A stretch of DNA of 33,563 nt. Source: a virus. The notes beneath the pieces are model-generated. The model did no database searches. It worked only from the letters and a program-made list of their open reading frames with translations, and was not told the origin of the DNA. Below are positions 1-7,489 of this stretch, piece by piece; position 1 is the first letter of the stretch; each line of letters opens with the position of its first letter. The stretch spans positions 1 through 33,563 of IMG/VR virus record IMGVR_UViG_3300036780_000264. One strand, given 5' to 3'. The position numbers and the translations under genes are program-made.

Positions 1-1288
1 TGCCCTTGTCGTCCTCGGCGACGCTGCGCACCCGGACCGGGAACTGGCTGAGCCCGATATGGGCGTCGTTCAACAGCATCAGGTCGCCCGGTTCTAAGAG
101 GCAGAACTCCCAGCCGAGCTTGAAGCCGTAGGTGTTGCGGATATAGGCGGCGCGCTGGCCGATCAGTTGCGCCGCGGTGCTGGCCACCGTGTTCTCGCAG
201 ATCTCGTGCGCCTGCGCCGTCGGCGCATTGATCTGGCCGAACTGGTTGACCAGGGCCTGGTCTTTCCATTCGACCGGCAGGGCGCGGTAATACTGCGGCA
301 TTTGCGGGTCGCCGGTCGGTTCGCGCCACAGGATCTCGAGCAGCACCCGGTTGGGCGCATCGGCCGGGTCGATCCGGGTGACGGTGATCGGCTGCTGCTG
401 GCCCTGCTCGAAGATGTAGTCGTCATAGCCGACGCTGTAGAAGGCGGTCAGGTTCGGGTTGAAGCCGGGACTGCCCCAGCTGCCGGCGGTGATCGGCACG
501 TCGCCCAGCGGCACGAATTTCAAGGCGCTGCCCGACCAGAAGATCCAGCTGTTGCTGAGATTGGCCCAGCGGTCGATGATGCTCGACAGCTGCTCGGCGG
601 TGCTCAAATCGGGCGAGAACAGCAGCCCCTGCGCCCAGCAGTAGCTCTTGTAGAAGGCCAGGCTGACCGCATCGATCGATGTCGACGGCAGGGCGATGCC
701 GTATTGCGGGTTGGTCAACAGGTCCTGGATGATGTCGGCCGGGTTGGCGTCGGGGATGCCGGCGCCCGTCATCGAATTGGTCAGGTTGCCATAGACCTCG
801 ATGCCGAGGTTGGGCAATGCCGAACTCTGGCCGAGGTCGAAACTGGGCGAGTACAGATAGGCGGTGTTCGAATAGCCGAGCGCCTGGTCGGGGTGGCCGT
901 CGGAGACGAAGGATTGCGGCGCCTGGGTAAAGCCGCCGGCGGCGATGCGCAAAACCAAGGTGTCCAGGTCGGTCTGCGTCTGGTTCGACATGCAGGTGCC
1001 GACGCCCGAGATCAGGCCCTCGCACAAGGCCAGGATCACCGCCGCGGTGTAGTCGTATTCGGTGGCGCCCTTCGACCCCATCAGGCCGCCCTTGCCGGGG
1101 CCCGAGCCCTTCTTGCCGCCGTTCAACGGCGTGGCGACGAAGTCGTTGTACCAGATCAGGTTGACCCCGATCATCTTCTGCCCCCAGACGATCGGGATCG
1201 GCAGGTTCAAGGTCGAGGTGTTGAGGTTGATCTGGGTGTAGACTTCGGGCGCCGTGACGGTCGACGACTGGCCGAGGATGCCGCCCAT
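1..1288 (-). CDS. Phage tail tip / host-specificity protein, N-terminal part (runs off left edge)
   Basis: This is an open minus-strand frame of 429 codons from ATG at 1288 to the window edge without a stop, so only the N-terminal part is present. The start is fixed by a strong Shine-Dalgarno GGGAGGG seven bases upstream. The protein opens with MGGILGQSST, has an early segment resembling 'P-IVWGQKMIGVNLIWYNDF', a Gly/Lys-rich loop, then CEGLISGVG at residues 89-97. That layout is typical of the Phage-tail_3 type tail tip proteins, equivalent to the last gene of the gene transfer agent tail cluster. It follows the NlpC/P60 gene, as in that cluster. Its expected role is the tail-tip structure that contacts the host surface. 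Family assignment is from recalled motifs; the missing C-terminus would carry any receptor-binding domains. Confidence 0.85.
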   Translation of the reverse strand, partial: MGGILGQSSTVTAPEVYTQINLNTSTLNLPIPIVWGQKMIGVNLIWYNDFVATPLNGGKKGSGPGKGGLMGSKGATEYDYTAAVILALCEGLISGVGTCMSNQTQTDLDTLVLRIAAGGFTQAPQSFVSDGHPDQALGYSNTAYLYSPSFDLGQSSALPNLGIEVYGNLTNSMTGAGIPDANPADIIQDLLTNPQYGIALPSTSIDAVSLAFYKSYCWAQGLLFSPDLSTAEQLSSIIDRWANLSNSWIFWSGSALKFVPLGDVPITAGSWGSPGFNPNLTAFYSVGYDDYIFEQGQQQPITVTRIDPADAPNRVLLEILWREPTGDPQMPQYYRALPVEWKDQALVNQFGQINAPTAQAHEICENTVASTAAQLIGQRAAYIRNTYGFKLGWEFCLLEPGDLMLLNDAHIGLSQFPVRVRSVAEDDKG

Positions 1289-1430
1289 GACCAACCCTCC
1301 CGTAACTCATCGGCGCCTGGCTGCGGCGCGCGGCAATATCAGCGAGCGCCGGGAGGCGCTGTGGCAGAGCGAAGCGGCCCTGGCGCGCAGGCTGCTCGCC
1401 CTCTTTGGGCTCAGCCTGGTGCTGCTGGCA
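1289..1430. other. 142-base gap between tail tip and NlpC/P60 genes; possible plus-strand membrane ORF
   Basis: No minus-strand gene fits here: ATG at 1431, overlapping the NlpC/P60 stop, gives only six codons. The plus strand has an open frame starting ATG at 1287 that encodes a charged N-terminal helix and then a convincing hydrophobic segment (LLALFGLSLVLLALRLAQW, encoded near 1390-1448). The frame then continues to 1628 antisense to the peptidase gene, where it looks non-natural. It could be a decayed or truncated small membrane gene, or chance. The ribosome-binding site of the tail tip gene lies at the left end of this gap. Confidence 0.25.
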
Positions 1431-1922
1431 TTACGCCTGGCGCAATGGCGCTGCCGCCCCGGCGCGCAGTCGCGCCCACATGTCGATGATCTTCAGCGGG
1501 TGCCGCACCGCCTGGTCCCGCATCAGGCTGCTGCGGCAGACCCGGCGCTCGCGCCAATAGGCATGGATGGCTTCGTCCGGGCCGATGATGATGCCGCCAT
1601 GCGCATAGCAGCGGCCGACTCGCCATAGGATCACGTCGCCGGGCAGGCAGGCCGCGTCGTCGGCCGGCCGCTCGACGCCGTAGCGCAGCACGCCGGCGAG
1701 GAAGCGCTCGTCGTCGCGGTGCAGATGCCATTGCGTCGGGTAGGGGCGCGGGTCGTAAAACGGAAAGACCCCGACGCCCGAAAACACCGCGATGATCAGC
1801 ATCAGGCAATCGGCGCCGCCCGTCTTGCCCTTGACCATGCAGCAATGCCGGAACGGGGTGCCGATCCAGCTCCGGGCCTCGTCGACCACCGCCTGGCGCT
1901 GCTGCCGCTCGAGCTCGCTCAT
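1431..1922 (-). CDS. NlpC/P60 family cell-wall peptidase of the tail tip
   Basis: A 163-residue protein with the NlpC/P60 cysteine-peptidase pattern: GTPF-x-H near residue 21, the catalytic cysteine in GGADC at C39, the PGDV turn at 94-97 and the histidine in YAHGG at H108. This family cleaves peptide cross-links of peptidoglycan, and in GTA-like tails this gene sits between the DUF2163 hub and the tail tip gene to help the tail cross the cell wall. Start ATG 1922 has GGGAGG six bases upstream and overlaps the stop of the upstream gene by four bases (ATGA). TAA stop. I am confident of the family; that it is virion-borne is inferred from gene order. Confidence 0.9.
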   Translation of the reverse strand: MSELERQQRQAVVDEARSWIGTPFRHCCMVKGKTGGADCLMLIIAVFSGVGVFPFYDPRPYPTQWHLHRDDERFLAGVLRYGVERPADDAACLPGDVILWRVGRCYAHGGIIIGPDEAIHAYWRERRVCRSSLMRDQAVRHPLKIIDMWARLRAGAAAPLRQA

Positions 1923-2680
1923 GATGCCCTCCCGGTTGGTACCGCGGGGTACATCGCGGTACCTCGGGGCACCTCGGCGCGCCGATCGACCGGCTCGGCC
2001 AGGCGCAGCCGGCCGCGATGCCGTGCGGCCGGCCGGCCATCGCCATGCCGCCCGAAGAAATAGGAGCTCTGCCGCTGCGGCCAGGCTCGCTCGCGCGCCT
2101 CGCGCAGCGCCCGGTGCTCGGCCGCGAGCGCCGGATTGTCGGCCAGCCGCAGGATCTCGACCCGCGTCTGCGCCAGGGCTTCGAGCTGCAGCGGAAAGAT
2201 CAGGCAGAACGGCTCGCCGGCCTCGAACCGCACGGTGCCGGGGCGCAGCAATTGCCAGTTCATCGTGAACGGGTAGGCCAGCCAGTCGGCCTCGACGATG
2301 CCGGTCAGCGGACAGGCATTGTCCTTGGGCTGGTTGAACGGACCCGACACCGCCAGATCCCAGCCCGGCTCGGTGGCGAACAGATAGCTCGGGAAAAAGG
2401 TGACGATGCCGTGAGTGAAATGAGAATGGCAGAAATAGCCGATCGGCCGTCCGCCCGGCAGCGGCGTCAGCGCCCTGACCGCAAGGTCGGAAGCCGCCGG
2501 GCCCCCGTTCCACTCGAGCTCGAGCGCCGCCGGGCATGACAGTTCCCAGCCGGCGGTGTTGGCGATCGCCAATGGCAGGCAGTGATAAGCATGATGGTTC
2601 GCGTCCATCCAGTCGCGCCGCACCCGCGCCGGCGCGATCGGCATCGGATAGTCGTCGAGTGCATAGCAGCGCAGCTTCAA
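1919..2680 (-). CDS. DUF6065 family protein
   Basis: A 253-residue protein. It shows the marks I associate with DUF6065: MKLRCYALDD at the start, RDWMDANHHAYHCLPL, an AGWELSCP segment, an HFTHGIVTF strand, GPFNQPKD, GIVEADWLAYPFTMNW and EAGEPFCLIFP. The biochemical role is unknown; members occur in phages and in bacterial clusters, with a fold probably rich in beta strands. The only suitable start is TTG at 2680 with GAGG nine bases upstream; no ATG lies between it and the conserved N-terminus. Its C-terminal 15 or so residues are encoded by a tandem 10-bp repeat and look added on. It sits between the DUF2163 hub and NlpC/P60 genes, where GTA-type clusters have no gene, so it is probably an insertion. 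It is coupled to NlpC/P60 by ATGA. Confidence 0.75.
   Translation of the reverse strand: MKLRCYALDDYPMPIAPARVRRDWMDANHHAYHCLPLAIANTAGWELSCPAALELEWNGGPAASDLAVRALTPLPGGRPIGYFCHSHFTHGIVTFFPSYLFATEPGWDLAVSGPFNQPKDNACPLTGIVEADWLAYPFTMNWQLLRPGTVRFEAGEPFCLIFPLQLEALAQTRVEILRLADNPALAAEHRALREARERAWPQRQSSYFFGRHGDGRPAARHRGRLRLAEPVDRRAEVPRGTAMYPAVPTGRAS
1937..1976. repeat. Four tandem 10-bp repeats at the 3' end of the DUF6065 gene
   Basis: Four consecutive 10-base units on the plus strand (TGGTACCGCG, GGGTACATCG, CGGTACCTCG, GGGCACCTCG) share the core GGTACCTCG. Ten is not a multiple of three, so the repeat is read in shifting frames and encodes the tail AEVPRGTAMYPAVP. The block lies 15 bases before the NlpC/P60 start and includes GGTACC palindromes, so it might also affect mRNA structure there. 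Confidence 0.7.
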
Positions 2681-2698
2681 TGCCTCTATCCTCACTGA

Positions 2699-3355
2699 AT
2701 GCGGCAATGGTCCATCTATGCCCTGCACGATCCGCGCGACCGGCCGTTCTATGTCGGCGTGACCAATGACTGCCGCCGCCGGCTCCGCGAGCACAAGAAG
2801 GACCTCGGCTATCGGCCGCGCATGGTCGTCCTCGAAACCGGCCGGGGCGACCGCATCGCCGCCGAACGCCGCTGGATCGAAACCTATCGCCTCGAAGGCA
2901 TCGCCCTGATCAACAAGACCGCCGGCGGCAACGGCCTGCAATTCGCCAGCGCCCAGACCCGCGCGCTGATCTCGGGCCTCCAGAAGGGGCGGCCGAAATC
3001 TGCAGCAAGCAAAGCGAAGAGCTCGGCAACGCAGAAGGGCGTACCAAAGAACTTCTCGCCAGATGCACGCCGACGCATGGCCGTGACGCAGTTCAAACCG
3101 GGTCACGTCATCTCGCGCGATGTCTATTTGGCAAACCGAGAGGCAATCGCGCGGTGGTGGGATGGGCTGTCACCGGAAGAGCGCACGGAACGAGCCCGAG
3201 CCCGATCCAAGGCCGAATGGGATGCGCGCGACGCCAAGGAGCGTGCTGCAGTCGGCCGTAAAATCACCGCCGGCCGGCTGGCGGCATCGACCCCCGAGGA
3301 ACGCTCCGAACGCGCGCGCAAAGCAGCTCTTGCCGGGGTGGCAAAAAGACGCTAA
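2699..3355 (+). CDS. GIY-YIG homing endonuclease (plus strand)
   Basis: A 218-residue protein with the GIY-YIG nuclease fold at the N-terminus: S-I-Y at 5-7, Y-V-G at 18-20, the RRRLREH helix and ERRWIET carrying the likely catalytic Arg and Glu. The rest is a basic DNA-binding tail with NUMOD3-like helices (residues about 80-125) and two similar 'SPEER-ERAR' / 'TPEERSERARKAA' segments near 155-215. It is a free-standing homing endonuclease that would cut a related genome without the insertion. It lies opposite to the operon, between DUF6065 (start 18 bases away, divergent) and DUF2163 (stop nine bases away, convergent). Its 3' half is visibly less GC-rich than neighbours. No clear Shine-Dalgarno precedes the ATG. 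Confidence 0.88.
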   Translation: MRQWSIYALHDPRDRPFYVGVTNDCRRRLREHKKDLGYRPRMVVLETGRGDRIAAERRWIETYRLEGIALINKTAGGNGLQFASAQTRALISGLQKGRPKSAASKAKSSATQKGVPKNFSPDARRRMAVTQFKPGHVISRDVYLANREAIARWWDGLSPEERTERARARSKAEWDARDAKERAAVGRKITAGRLAASTPEERSERARKAALAGVAKRR

Positions 3356-3364
3356 CCTATTGAT

Positions 3365-4234
3365 TTACCCCGCCATTTGTGGGGGCGGAACAAACGGGAA
3401 TCCTCGAAAGTGGATCTGGTTGTTGAAGTCGCCGCAGGACTGGCCCGAGGTGTCGGTATAGGCTTTGTCGCAGCCGCGCAGCAGATAGAAGATGTCGCCG
3501 GCCTGCGGGATGTCGTAGAGCGGGTAGACGAGCTGGACGCCGGCGCCGCTGGTGTTGTTGATGCTGCGGATCTGACCGGCGGCGATGCCGGAGATCATCG
3601 TCGCCTTGCCGTAATTGTAGAGTGCGGCGGCAAAGGGGGGCGCTATCGTCCAGTTGAGGAAATTGGCCGAGGCGCTGGCGATGACATAGGCGTCGGTATA
3701 GGTGTCCTCGTTGAGCGCGCAGCCGGGGTCGCAGAAGGTGTGCAGGCAGGTCAGCTGGTAGACGTTGCGCGGCACCATCTGGTTCATCAGGACGTTGTCG
3801 CCCTTGACCGTCAGGGTGGCGCCGACGGCGGTGATCTGGGCCTTCGACATGCGGCCGACGAACAGCACCACCAGCCCGAGGGAGAGGTCGCCGGCGGTCG
3901 GCATGAAGACGCGGTCGAGCTCGACCCGGGCGCCGTCGAAGATGCCGTTGTGGATCTGGGTCTTGATGTTCTTGCCGTTGATCAGGTCGGTGTCGTTGGC
4001 GCCGAGGGCGATCTCCATCTCCGGCACTTCGACGGTGTTCTTGACCGACCAGGAGGTGCGCGCCAGCAACGGGCCCTTGGCGCTCCAGGTGGTGTTGCCG
4101 AGGCTCAGCGACTGATCGAAGTCGGTCCAGGTCAGCACCGTCCCGTCGAGCAGTGAGATCGTAAACAGATCGGCCTTGAGGCAAGGCTGGCGCGACGCCA
4201 GGAACGCCAGCAAGGCAGGGCTCGCGTCGCGCAT
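3365..4234 (-). CDS. DUF2163 / phage BR0599-like tail hub protein
   Basis: A 289-residue protein from the ATG at 4234. It matches the family that includes the GTA ORFG13-type tail hub: N-terminal MRDASPALLAFLAS, a beta domain with DLFTISLLDGTVLTWTD, a middle segment VYQLTCLHTFCDPGCAL with paired cysteines, and a C-terminus with CDKAYTD...SCGDFNNQIHFRGFPFVP, the family's usual Cys/Asn/Arg-rich ending. Its role is the baseplate-like hub between the distal tail protein and the tip. An upstream TTG at 4282 is possible, but the ATG begins the conserved part; the Shine-Dalgarno is weak (CCGGAA ten bases before). It lies between DUF2460 and the inserted endonuclease, as expected for this gene order. 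Confidence 0.85.
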   Translation of the reverse strand: MRDASPALLAFLASRQPCLKADLFTISLLDGTVLTWTDFDQSLSLGNTTWSAKGPLLARTSWSVKNTVEVPEMEIALGANDTDLINGKNIKTQIHNGIFDGARVELDRVFMPTAGDLSLGLVVLFVGRMSKAQITAVGATLTVKGDNVLMNQMVPRNVYQLTCLHTFCDPGCALNEDTYTDAYVIASASANFLNWTIAPPFAAALYNYGKATMISGIAAGQIRSINNTSGAGVQLVYPLYDIPQAGDIFYLLRGCDKAYTDTSGQSCGDFNNQIHFRGFPFVPPPQMAG

Positions 4235-4310
4235 CGGGGGGGTTCCGGTAAAATAGTTGCGGTGGGAGGCGGATTTCAGCAATCCGGTTGCTTTTCGCCG
4301 CGCGTGAATT

Positions 4311-4970
4311 TCAGTCGCGCAGGCTCTGCAGGGTCAGCTTCTTCACTGCCCAAAAGGTCGACGAAAACTTGACGAACTCCTGGGTGTCGCTCTGGAAGCG
4401 GACCCAATACCAGTAGGCCATGTCGCAGGTGACGACCTGGCCGCTGCCCGGCACGACGTTGAAGATCACCTTCATCGCCACCGGGGTGCCGTCGAGGGTG
4501 TAATCGGCGGTCAGGGTTTGGGCGACGCCGTCGACATAGACGACGAACGGCACGCCGAGCGCGCTCTGGAAATCGACATAGCCGACCGGTTCGGTGCCGA
4601 TATAGCCGGCCGGGGCGTAGCCATAGGTGCGCACGAACAGAAAGGTCGAATTGACCCCGTCGCCGGTGCCGAGCAGCTGGCCTTTGACATACCAGTCGTC
4701 GGGGTCCTGAAAGACGAACGGGGTCAGCGAGCCGGCGTTGGCGAGATAGAACCCGAGCAGCTTTTTGAGCGCGTCGGGATCGGTGCCGACGGTGCCGCCG
4801 TCGCGCAGCACGTCAAAGATCAGGTCCCACTCCCACAGCGGGAACTCCCAGTAGCCGATCCTGACCTCGCGGCCCGAGACATGCGGCTGCACCGAGTTCG
4901 AGTTCTTCAGCCGTTTGACCCAGTCGTAGCCGAGGTTCTTGCTGAACGGCGGGAACACCAGCAGGGTCAT
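4311..4970 (-). CDS. DUF2460 distal tail protein, short copy
   Basis: A 219-residue protein of the DUF2460 family, equivalent to the distal tail protein of GTA-like siphophages. Visible family marks are NLGYDWVKR near the start, HVSGREVRIGYWEFPLWEWDL, LLGFYLANAGSLTPFVFQDPDDW, RTYGYAP with a GTEPVGY motif and the C-terminal FSSTFWAVKKLTLQSLRD. The next gene upstream encodes the same domain with the same motifs, so the two are paralogues from a tandem duplication. This copy is the plain family length. It forms part of the ring at the end of the tail tube and leads into the DUF2163 hub gene. Confidence 0.88.
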   Translation of the reverse strand: MTLLVFPPFSKNLGYDWVKRLKNSNSVQPHVSGREVRIGYWEFPLWEWDLIFDVLRDGGTVGTDPDALKKLLGFYLANAGSLTPFVFQDPDDWYVKGQLLGTGDGVNSTFLFVRTYGYAPAGYIGTEPVGYVDFQSALGVPFVVYVDGVAQTLTADYTLDGTPVAMKVIFNVVPGSGQVVTCDMAYWYWVRFQSDTQEFVKFSSTFWAVKKLTLQSLRD

Positions 4971-4982
4971 CGCCGCCTCGCT

Positions 4983-6641
4983 TTATGCCGCACGCAATGC
5001 ATCGACCAGCATCAGCCACCACGGGTGGGCAGTGCTGTAGTTCAAGGCGGTGATGTCGCTTTGCGGCCCGGCGGTCGGCAATTTGCAGATGCTGTCCGAC
5101 ATCGCGATGCCGACAAAGACCTGGCTGGCAAAGCCGCCGGAGGCGAGGCCGGGAAGGATCGGATCCCAGCCGTAGTCGCCGGCATTGACGAACGGGCCGA
5201 GCCAGGAGCCGAGCAACGACAGCACCATGCCGGGCTCGTCGGTGCTGATCCCGGTTTTCGTCGGCACGACATCGCTGATGCTTGGGTTGCTGGCGAAGGT
5301 CGGCAGCGAACCGTTCGCAGTCCACGGATCGGCCATGTTGACGCCGGAAAAGGCGTAGACCTGGGTCAATGCCGCGGCGCAGCCGCCCGCGTAGCCGACG
5401 GTGACGATCTCTTCGGTCAGGTCGCCGGGGGCGATCGCGTACCAGATCTCGACCGCACCGAAACCGGGCGGGAACAGCCCGGCATTGGTCGGATCCTGAC
5501 CATAGGAGGCGCGTTGGGTGAAGGCGCCGAGCGAGGAGCCCGACACCCCGCTGGTAAAGGCGTTGCCGCCGCTGACCTCGGCGGTCTCCAAGGCGCAGAT
5601 GAAGGCGACGACGACGGTCGGCACCGAGGTCGTCAGCCCGGTCGGCCCCGGCCCTAGAGTGGTGTTCTTGGCGCTGATCGCAAACGGGCCGAGCGGCCCG
5701 GCCGGTGCGGCGACGTCGCCACTGGGCGAATCCGCGGCGGCGACGATGACGATGCCGCCGGGTGGCGGCGGCGGTGGCGGTGGCGGTGGCGGCGGCGGCG
5801 GCGGCGGCGGCGGCAGGGTCTTGCCGGAAAACGGCGTCGCCGCCGGCACGCTGGTCAGCGTCAGCTTTTTGAGGGTCCAGAACGAGTCGGCGAACTTGTC
5901 GAAATCGTAGGGGTCCATCGCCAGGTGGACCGAGTACCAGTAGCCCATGTCGACGGCGATGACCTGGCCGGCGGCCGGGGCGGTATCGAACACCAGCAGC
6001 TGCTGGCCGAGGACCCGGCGGTCGAGCGAATAGGTCGAGGCGAGCTGCAGCACATTGTCGAGATAGACCCGGAACGGCTGGCCGAGCGTCCCGTACCGAT
6101 CGAGATAGCCGATCGGCTCAGTGCCGAGGAAGCCCAGCCCGGCATAGCCGTAGGTGCGCACCAGCTCCCAGCTTTTGAGCGTGCCGTCGGCGGTGCCGAT
6201 CTCCTGGTCGACCACGATGCAGTCATCGGGATCGCGAAACAGAAACCCGCGCAGCGAGCCCTGCATTGCAGTGACGAAGCCGAGCAGTTTCTGAAATGCG
6301 CCGGGGTCCGAACCGAACCCGCCGAGGCGCAGCACGTCGTAGGTCAGGTCCCACTGCCAGATCGGATAGGGGAAATACTGCACCCGGGCCTCGCGGCCCG
6401 AGACATGGCTCGAGACCCCCATCGCGACGTGCGGCCGCTTGATCCAGTCATAGCCGAGCCCGACCAGCTCCGGCAGGATCGGCGGGTCCGCCAACTGCGG
6501 CAGATTGAGCTGAAAGGCGAGTTTGCCGTGGATCGGCGCCGCGGCCTCGCCGCGGCCCGCCAGCGCCCAGGCGGCCTCGATCCCGCCGCGTGCCTGGCCG
6601 CCGCCCTGACAGCTGCCGCTGAGCGCCAGGGGCGGGCTCAT
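4983..6641 (-). CDS. DUF2460 tail protein fused through poly-proline to a C-terminal beta domain
   Basis: A 552-residue protein. Residues 1-45 are a Gly/Ala-rich leader, residues about 50-265 a full DUF2460 domain (LGYDWIKR, HVSGREARVQYF, RDPDDCIV, RTYGYAG, GTEPIGY, DSFWTLKKLTL), residues 276-294 an uninterrupted run of about 18 prolines, and the remainder an Ala/Gly/Ser-rich beta domain with FGAVEIWYAIAPGDL and YAFSGVN. That last domain resembles carbohydrate- or receptor-binding modules appended to tail fibres. The poly-proline run looks like a rigid spacer projecting the domain from the tail-tip ring. ATG 6641 lies eight bases after the upstream gene's stop. The tail assignment is firm; the binding role is inferred. 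Confidence 0.85.
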   Translation of the reverse strand: MSPPLALSGSCQGGGQARGGIEAAWALAGRGEAAAPIHGKLAFQLNLPQLADPPILPELVGLGYDWIKRPHVAMGVSSHVSGREARVQYFPYPIWQWDLTYDVLRLGGFGSDPGAFQKLLGFVTAMQGSLRGFLFRDPDDCIVVDQEIGTADGTLKSWELVRTYGYAGLGFLGTEPIGYLDRYGTLGQPFRVYLDNVLQLASTYSLDRRVLGQQLLVFDTAPAAGQVIAVDMGYWYSVHLAMDPYDFDKFADSFWTLKKLTLTSVPAATPFSGKTLPPPPPPPPPPPPPPPPPPGGIVIVAAADSPSGDVAAPAGPLGPFAISAKNTTLGPGPTGLTTSVPTVVVAFICALETAEVSGGNAFTSGVSGSSLGAFTQRASYGQDPTNAGLFPPGFGAVEIWYAIAPGDLTEEIVTVGYAGGCAAALTQVYAFSGVNMADPWTANGSLPTFASNPSISDVVPTKTGISTDEPGMVLSLLGSWLGPFVNAGDYGWDPILPGLASGGFASQVFVGIAMSDSICKLPTAGPQSDITALNYSTAHPWWLMLVDALRAA

Positions 6642-6649
6642 CGCTGCCC

Positions 6650-7489
6650 TCAGCGCTGATCGAAGCGGATCGCCGCGAGCACCTGCTCGACCACCAGCGC
6701 CGGCTCGAACGAGGCGGTGCAGGCATTGTCGCCGCGGCGGCAGTCGAAATACTGGTTCGGCGGCTCGTCGCCGCCGCAGCCGTAGCACGGCATCGGCGTC
6801 GCGATCGGCGTGAAGTTCCAGCCGAGCTCGCCATGCCGATAGGGCATGAAATACTCGGCCCGGGTGATCGTGCACAGCCCGACCGCCGGCGTCTCGGTCG
6901 CACCCACCAGCGTAAAGAGCCCGGAATCCGAGCACAAAAACGCCTGCGCGCCGGCGATCAATTTGGCCTGCCCGGCGAGCGGCAGCCGGCCGCGCAGATC
7001 GAGCAGCGGACCGGTCAGCGCATGGTCGTAAACGGTGCCGGTGACGACGACCTGCTTGCCGGCCACCGCCAGCAGATTGGCGACCCGCTGCCACCATGCG
7101 GCCGGCAGCGTCCGGTTCGGCCAGGAGCACGCCGGGTGGAGCACCACGGCGCGGTGATAGGCCACCGCAAACGGCACCGCCGCGTCCTCGTAAGCGAGGC
7201 AGATCGAGCGGTCGCCGGCGGTGTCGCCAAACGCCTCGCGCATGAAGGCTGCGACCTGGTGCATCCGGCGATCGCGTTCGTAGACCATGTCGAGCTCGAT
7301 GACCCGGTCGAAACATCGCGCCGGCGCCACCGTCAGCCCGGCGATGTGCGGGTTGCCGGCATAGACGTAGCCGTGCTCCGTCTCGACCCCGATCATGGCT
7401 TCCGGGTATTCGGCATGCAGCCGGCGCACGATCGGCGTCGTGTTCAGCACGTCGCCCAAGGCGCCGGTGCGGCGCAGCTTGATCCTCAC
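6650..7489 (-). CDS. Glycosyltransferase family 9-like (heptosyltransferase type)
   Basis: A 279-residue protein with the marks of ADP-heptose:LPS heptosyltransferases (GT9, GT-B fold): N-terminal RRTGALGDVLNTTPIVRRL, HPACSWPNRTLPAAWW, an acceptor-side VVTGTVYD and the nucleotide-sugar binding end LCSDSGLFTLVGATETPAVGL. The C-terminal part has four cysteines (CYGCGG...FDCRRGDNAC), which may bind a metal. GTG start at 7489 overlaps the stop of the upstream gene (GTGA). Being shorter than typical heptosyltransferases (about 320-350), it may be a trimmed version. Together with the adjacent DUF5672 gene it probably glycosylates a virion protein or a host surface glycan; the target is not visible. 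Confidence 0.8.
   Translation of the reverse strand: MRIKLRRTGALGDVLNTTPIVRRLHAEYPEAMIGVETEHGYVYAGNPHIAGLTVAPARCFDRVIELDMVYERDRRMHQVAAFMREAFGDTAGDRSICLAYEDAAVPFAVAYHRAVVLHPACSWPNRTLPAAWWQRVANLLAVAGKQVVVTGTVYDHALTGPLLDLRGRLPLAGQAKLIAGAQAFLCSDSGLFTLVGATETPAVGLCTITRAEYFMPYRHGELGWNFTPIATPMPCYGCGGDEPPNQYFDCRRGDNACTASFEPALVVEQVLAAIRFDQR

Noticed and set aside
11-1310. Complete genes on the plus strand or in the 423-1310 minus frame at the left edge
   Set aside because: The frame from ATG 1288, with an excellent Shine-Dalgarno and phage tail motifs, is open to the edge and explains the region.
5761-5814. GGC/GGT run as a G-quadruplex or regulatory element
   Set aside because: On the coding strand it is simply 18 proline codons in a tail protein. 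Structure may form, but coding explains the run.
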